Below, in pieces: positions 60,446-64,000 of a DNA stretch of 64,000 nucleotides; within the stretch, counting starts at the first letter, position 1; every line of letters starts with the position of its first letter. The notes beneath the pieces were generated by a model. The model was not told the origin of the DNA. It ran no database searches and saw nothing but the letters and a program-made list of their open reading frames with translations. Made by a program: the position numbers and the translations under genes. The DNA is from Gaiella sp038230035. GTDB taxonomy: Bacteria; Actinomycetota; Thermoleophilia; Gaiellales; Gaiellaceae. Location of the stretch: NCBI GenBank assembly GCA_038230035.1, contig JBBRNX010000016.1, forward strand, positions 1 to 64,000, in the 5' to 3' direction.

Positions 60446-60473
60446 TTGCTAGTCAGATTGATCTGACTATAAT
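60446..60473 (+). promoter_or_regulatory. Promoter of the toxin-antitoxin operon
   Basis: TTGCTA (60446-60451), a 16-bp spacer and a perfect TATAAT (60468-60473) precede the antitoxin ATG at 60480. Only 6 bases separate the -10 from the start codon, predicting a leaderless message. This is the clearest promoter in the window. Confidence 0.8.
60450..60469. promoter_or_regulatory. Palindromic operator in the vapBC promoter
   Basis: TAGTCAGATTGATCTGACTA has two 9-bp arms around a 2-bp centre. It fills the entire spacer and reaches into both the -35 and -10 boxes. This is where a VapB/Phd-type antitoxin, alone or with its toxin, would block transcription. Confidence 0.75.
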
Positions 60474-60479
60474 AGTCAT

Positions 60480-60779
60480 ATGGCTACGGCGTCGATCTCG
60501 GAGGCGAAGGCGAAGCTGAGCGCTCTGCTCGAGCGGGTCAAGGCGGGTGAGACCGTGACGATCACCGACCGCGGCGTACCTGTCGCGCAACTCACGCCGA
60601 TGCACGCGAGCGACGAGGTCGACTGGGATGCACGGCTCGAAAAGCTCGAGCGGCAGGGGCTGGTCGTGCGGCCCAAGAAGAAGCTCGAGCCCGGCTGGCT
60701 GACGTCGCAGCCGCTACCGAAGTTTCAAGAGAGTGTCCTGGAGGCGCTGCTCGAGGAACGACGCGAGAGTGACCGTTGA
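60480..60779 (+). CDS. Phd/YefM-type antitoxin
   Basis: The 99-residue protein begins MATASISEAKAKLSALLERV and has TVTITDRGVPVAQLTP, the N-terminal DNA-binding domain of Phd/YefM (VapB-partner) antitoxins. The C-terminal half (about 50-99) is charged and likely wraps the toxin. The toxin's TTG start overlaps its stop codon. Confidence 0.92.
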   Translation: MATASISEAKAKLSALLERVKAGETVTITDRGVPVAQLTPMHASDEVDWDARLEKLERQGLVVRPKKKLEPGWLTSQPLPKFQESVLEALLEERRESDR

Positions 60780-61201
60780 AGTTCTGGGACACCTCCGCAA
60801 TCGTGCCGCTCCTCGTCGATGAGCAGAGTTCCGTCGCGCTCCGCGCCAGTGCCGATGAGGATCCTGGTCTCACCGTGTGGTGGGGAACGCCGGTCGAATG
60901 CACCTCGGCAATCGCGCGACGCGAGCGGCTCGAGACGGGCGGGGCGGAGAAGGCGCTCGAAGCGTTCGCCGTGCTCGACGGCTTAGGGGCTAGATGGACA
61001 GAGATTCCGCCGAGTGCGCAGCTCCGTGACGATGCGAGGCGTCTCGTCCGTGTCCACGACCTGCGCGCCGCCGATGCGTTCCAGCTCGCTGCAGCGCAGG
61101 TCGCAAGCGACGGGCGACCTGAGACGCTCGAGTTCGTGACCATCGACGAGCGGCTCGCGCTGGCAGCCCGGCGCGAAGGCTTCCCGGTCGTGCCTGTTTA
61201 G
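60776..61201 (+). CDS. vapC: VapC-type PIN-domain ribonuclease toxin
   Basis: The 141-residue protein starts at TTG 60776 (TTGA overlap). The PIN-domain acidic residues are visible: Asp5 (FWDTSA), Glu41 (VECTSA), Asp100 (AADAFQLAAA) and Asp124 (TIDERLA). VapC toxins cleave RNA, typically tRNA or rRNA, when freed from antitoxin. Its stop overlaps the end of the opposing small membrane protein by a few bases. Confidence 0.93.
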   Translation: MKFWDTSAIVPLLVDEQSSVALRASADEDPGLTVWWGTPVECTSAIARRERLETGGAEKALEAFAVLDGLGARWTEIPPSAQLRDDARRLVRVHDLRAADAFQLAAAQVASDGRPETLEFVTIDERLALAARREGFPVVPV

Positions 61202-61362
61202 AGCGGGCGCTTCTTCGCGGCTTGGCGCTTGTGCGCCAGCTTGTGGCTCAGCTCGCCGAGCGCGATGACCGCGATGAGGACGAGGCCGACGACCAGCATC
61301 GAGAGCACGACGCTCCGGCCTTCCGAGGCGGCATCCGCGAGAAGCGACAGGGTAGCGACCAC
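61198..61362 (-). CDS. 54-residue single-pass membrane protein
   Basis: From GTG 61362 the product has a hydrophobic helix (SVVLSMLVVGLVLIAVIAL) and a basic tail (HKLAHKRQAAKKRPL). It follows the hypothetical gene downstream of hemL by 9 bp on the same strand. The clear helix-plus-basic-tail design and tight spacing suggest a real gene. The family is unknown. Confidence 0.5.
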   Translation of the reverse strand: MVATLSLLADAASEGRSVVLSMLVVGLVLIAVIALGELSHKLAHKRQAAKKRPL

Positions 61363-61371
61363 GGCGCGACT

Positions 61372-61900
61372 TTACCCCACCCGCCGGCCCACGTGTAGGT
61401 CGTGCGCAGAGCGTGCGCGCTCGACCGCGTCGTCTCCGGCTGTTGCTCGCGCCGTGTGCTCGAGCGCTGACGGATCGTGCAGCTCCCGCAGGCAGGCGCG
61501 AGGGGCGTCGAGTATGCCGGCGCCGAGCGACGACGCTGTCGCGGCCCACGCCGCCCAGTCGCCTTCGATGCCGTCCGCCTGACCTTGCGAGCAAAGCGAG
61601 ATCAGCTCGGCTAGGTCGTTGACCGCCTCGACGGAGCCGGTGGCCGCGATCCGGACGAGGCCGTGCGCGTAGAGGTAGTCGCCGAGGAGGAGCGCGGTGT
61701 CGTCGTCCGCGGGCGCGAACAGGCGCGGCCGGCCGAAGTGCAGGAGGTAGCCCTCGTAGATCGTCTCGACGCCTAGGGCGAACTGCGGTTCGCACAGTGC
61801 CGAGAACACCGGCTCGCGCCGCTGCTCGGCCTTGGGCAGCGCAGACTCGGCCCACAGCGGGCTCTCAGCGGCCGCCTCGCCGACGAGCGCGTCCCAGAGG

Positions 61901-61923
<23 letters not shown>
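61372..61923 (-). CDS. Hypothetical protein with a polyprenyl-synthase-like helical pattern
   Basis: The 183-residue protein starts at TTG 61923, 23 bp inside hemL. A segment (ALLLGDYLYAHGLVRIAATG, then VNDLAELISLCSQGQADG) resembles the GDYL helix region of polyprenyl synthases. No DDxxD motif precedes it, so it should not be an active synthase. Position in a heme operon gives no direct clue. Confidence 0.65.
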
Positions 61924-63159
<1,236 letters not shown>

Positions 63160-63169
<10 letters not shown>

Positions 63170-64000
63170 GCTGCGAGCTCCTTTGTCCAGTACGAGACGA
63201 CGACGTCGGCACCCGCGCGGTTGATCGCGGTCAACGACTCGAGCGCGGCGGCGCGTTCGTCGAGGTGCCCCGCGGCAGCAGCGGCTTTCACCATCGCGTA
63301 CTCGCCCGAGACGTTGTAGGCCCACACCGGGCAGTCGAAGCGCTCGCGCACCGCGCGGATCACGTCGAGGTACGGCAGCGCGGGCTTGACCATCACAACG
63401 TCGGCGCCTTCTTCGAGGTCGAGCTCGCACTCACGAAGCGCCTCGCGGACGTTCGCCGGATCCATCTGGTAGCCGCGCCTGTCGCCTTCCGACGGGGTCG
63501 ACTCGGCAACCTCCCGGAACGGGCCGTAGAACGCGGACGCGTACTTGGCGGAGTAGGCCACGATCGGCGTCTCGGGCAGCGCCGCGCGGATCGCGCCGAC
63601 ACGACCGTCCATCATGTCGCTCGGCGCGACGGCATCGGCACCGGCCTCGACGTGCGAAACCGCGGTGCGCACGAGCAAGTCGAGCGTCTCGTCGTTCACG
63701 ACCTCGCCGTCGCGCAGCACGCCGCAGTGGCCGTGGCTCGTGTACTCGCAAAGGCAGACGTCGGTGAGCAGCGTCAGGCTGGGGACCTCGGCTTTGAGCG
63801 CCCGAAGCGCCCGCTGCACGATCCCGTCGTCGTCCCAGGCGCCCGAGCCCTCCTCGTCCTTCTCCTCGGGGATCCCGAACAGCAGCACGGCAGCGACGCC
63901 GAGTGCCTTGAGCTCGGCCGCCTCGCGCACGATCTCGTCGACAGAGCGCTGAGCGATCCCCGGCAGACCGTCTGCTGCGTTGACGACGCCCTCGCCCGGG
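63160..64000 (-). CDS. hemB: Delta-aminolevulinic acid dehydratase (5' partial)
   Basis: The frame runs to the right edge of the window with family sequence (NAADGLPGIAQRSVDEIVREA), so the N-terminus is beyond it. The zinc-binding Cys motif is present in DVCLCEYTSHGHCG. The two active-site lysines are in SAKYASAFYGPF and MVKPALPYLD. It condenses two 5-aminolevulinates to porphobilinogen and is followed by hemL. Confidence 0.96.

Noticed and set aside
58651..60519. A 622-codon open frame antisense to ubiD and part of qcrA
   Set aside because: Charged, low-complexity translation without motifs; UbiD on the opposite strand is unambiguous.

Overview
The window is a very compact, high-GC bacterial chromosome segment. 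Nearly every base is coding, no gene-free stretch exceeds about 190 bp, and neighbours in an operon often share ATGA, GTGA, TTGA or TAGTG start/stop overlaps. GTG starts are common, and several genes look leaderless. The gene content points to an actinobacterium, most likely a deep-branching class such as Thermoleophilia (inference): a futalosine menaquinone pathway (mqnE, mqnA, mqnC), a menaquinol:cytochrome c reductase with a b/c-fused subunit, a UvrD2-type helicase with an HRDC tail, a subtilisin-inhibitor-like protein, SoxR, and a split fumarase. I saw no rRNA, tRNA, CRISPR array, phage or insertion sequence.

Layout. 1-13.1 kb is a cell-surface glycan or specialised-sugar region. It holds a dimethylformamidase-like protein, a DegT aminotransferase with a duplicated 5' end, an NAD-dependent epimerase, a secreted protease inhibitor, a two-subunit transketolase-like enzyme facing soxR across a SoxR operator, a five-gene ATP-grasp/methyltransferase/deacetylase-like/kinase/ATP-grasp operon, a glycosyltransferase and a flippase. 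13.1-18.8 kb is a copper and redox block (CtaG, amidase, cupredoxins, multicopper oxidase, FAD oxidoreductase); one cupredoxin gene is frameshifted. 18.8-21.4 kb has a pterin dehydratase facing CDP-alcohol transferase, SDR and RibD-like reductase genes. 21.4-28.7 kb is a second glycan region: two PIG-L deacetylases, an O-antigen-ligase-like protein, a GT87-like transferase, a beta-propeller and a formyltransferase.

28.9-36.6 kb is sulfur metabolism: a TauE exporter diverges from cysH-cysD-cysN, followed by an opposing operon of a flavoprotein, split class I fumarase and a phosphosulfolactate synthase (ComA family). 36.8-50.7 kb carries UppP, a CBS protein, a LysR regulator opposite a DUF354 protein, UvrD2, a phosphatase, a third sugar block (FlaA1/CapD-like dehydratase, DegT aminotransferase), DedA, a phosphodiester glycosidase-like protein, a polysaccharide deacetylase and a PAS-GGDEF diguanylate cyclase.

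50.7-60.3 kb is one minus-strand run joining menaquinone synthesis to its main user: ubiD, qcrA, qcrB, qcrC, ubiX, menG, polyprenyl synthase, mqnE, mqnA, mqnC. 60.4-61.2 kb is a vapBC-type toxin-antitoxin pair with a clear promoter/operator. 61.2-64 kb is a heme operon (hemB, hemL, two small unknowns).

The least ordinary items are: the ComA-fumarase-flavoprotein operon beside sulfate reduction; the SoxR operator inside a promoter for transketolase halves; two distant copies of a hairpin repeat whose stem pairs covary; a 74-bp repeat unit that creates a mini-ORF between mqnA and mqnC; and a 69-bp tandem duplication at the start of a DegT gene.
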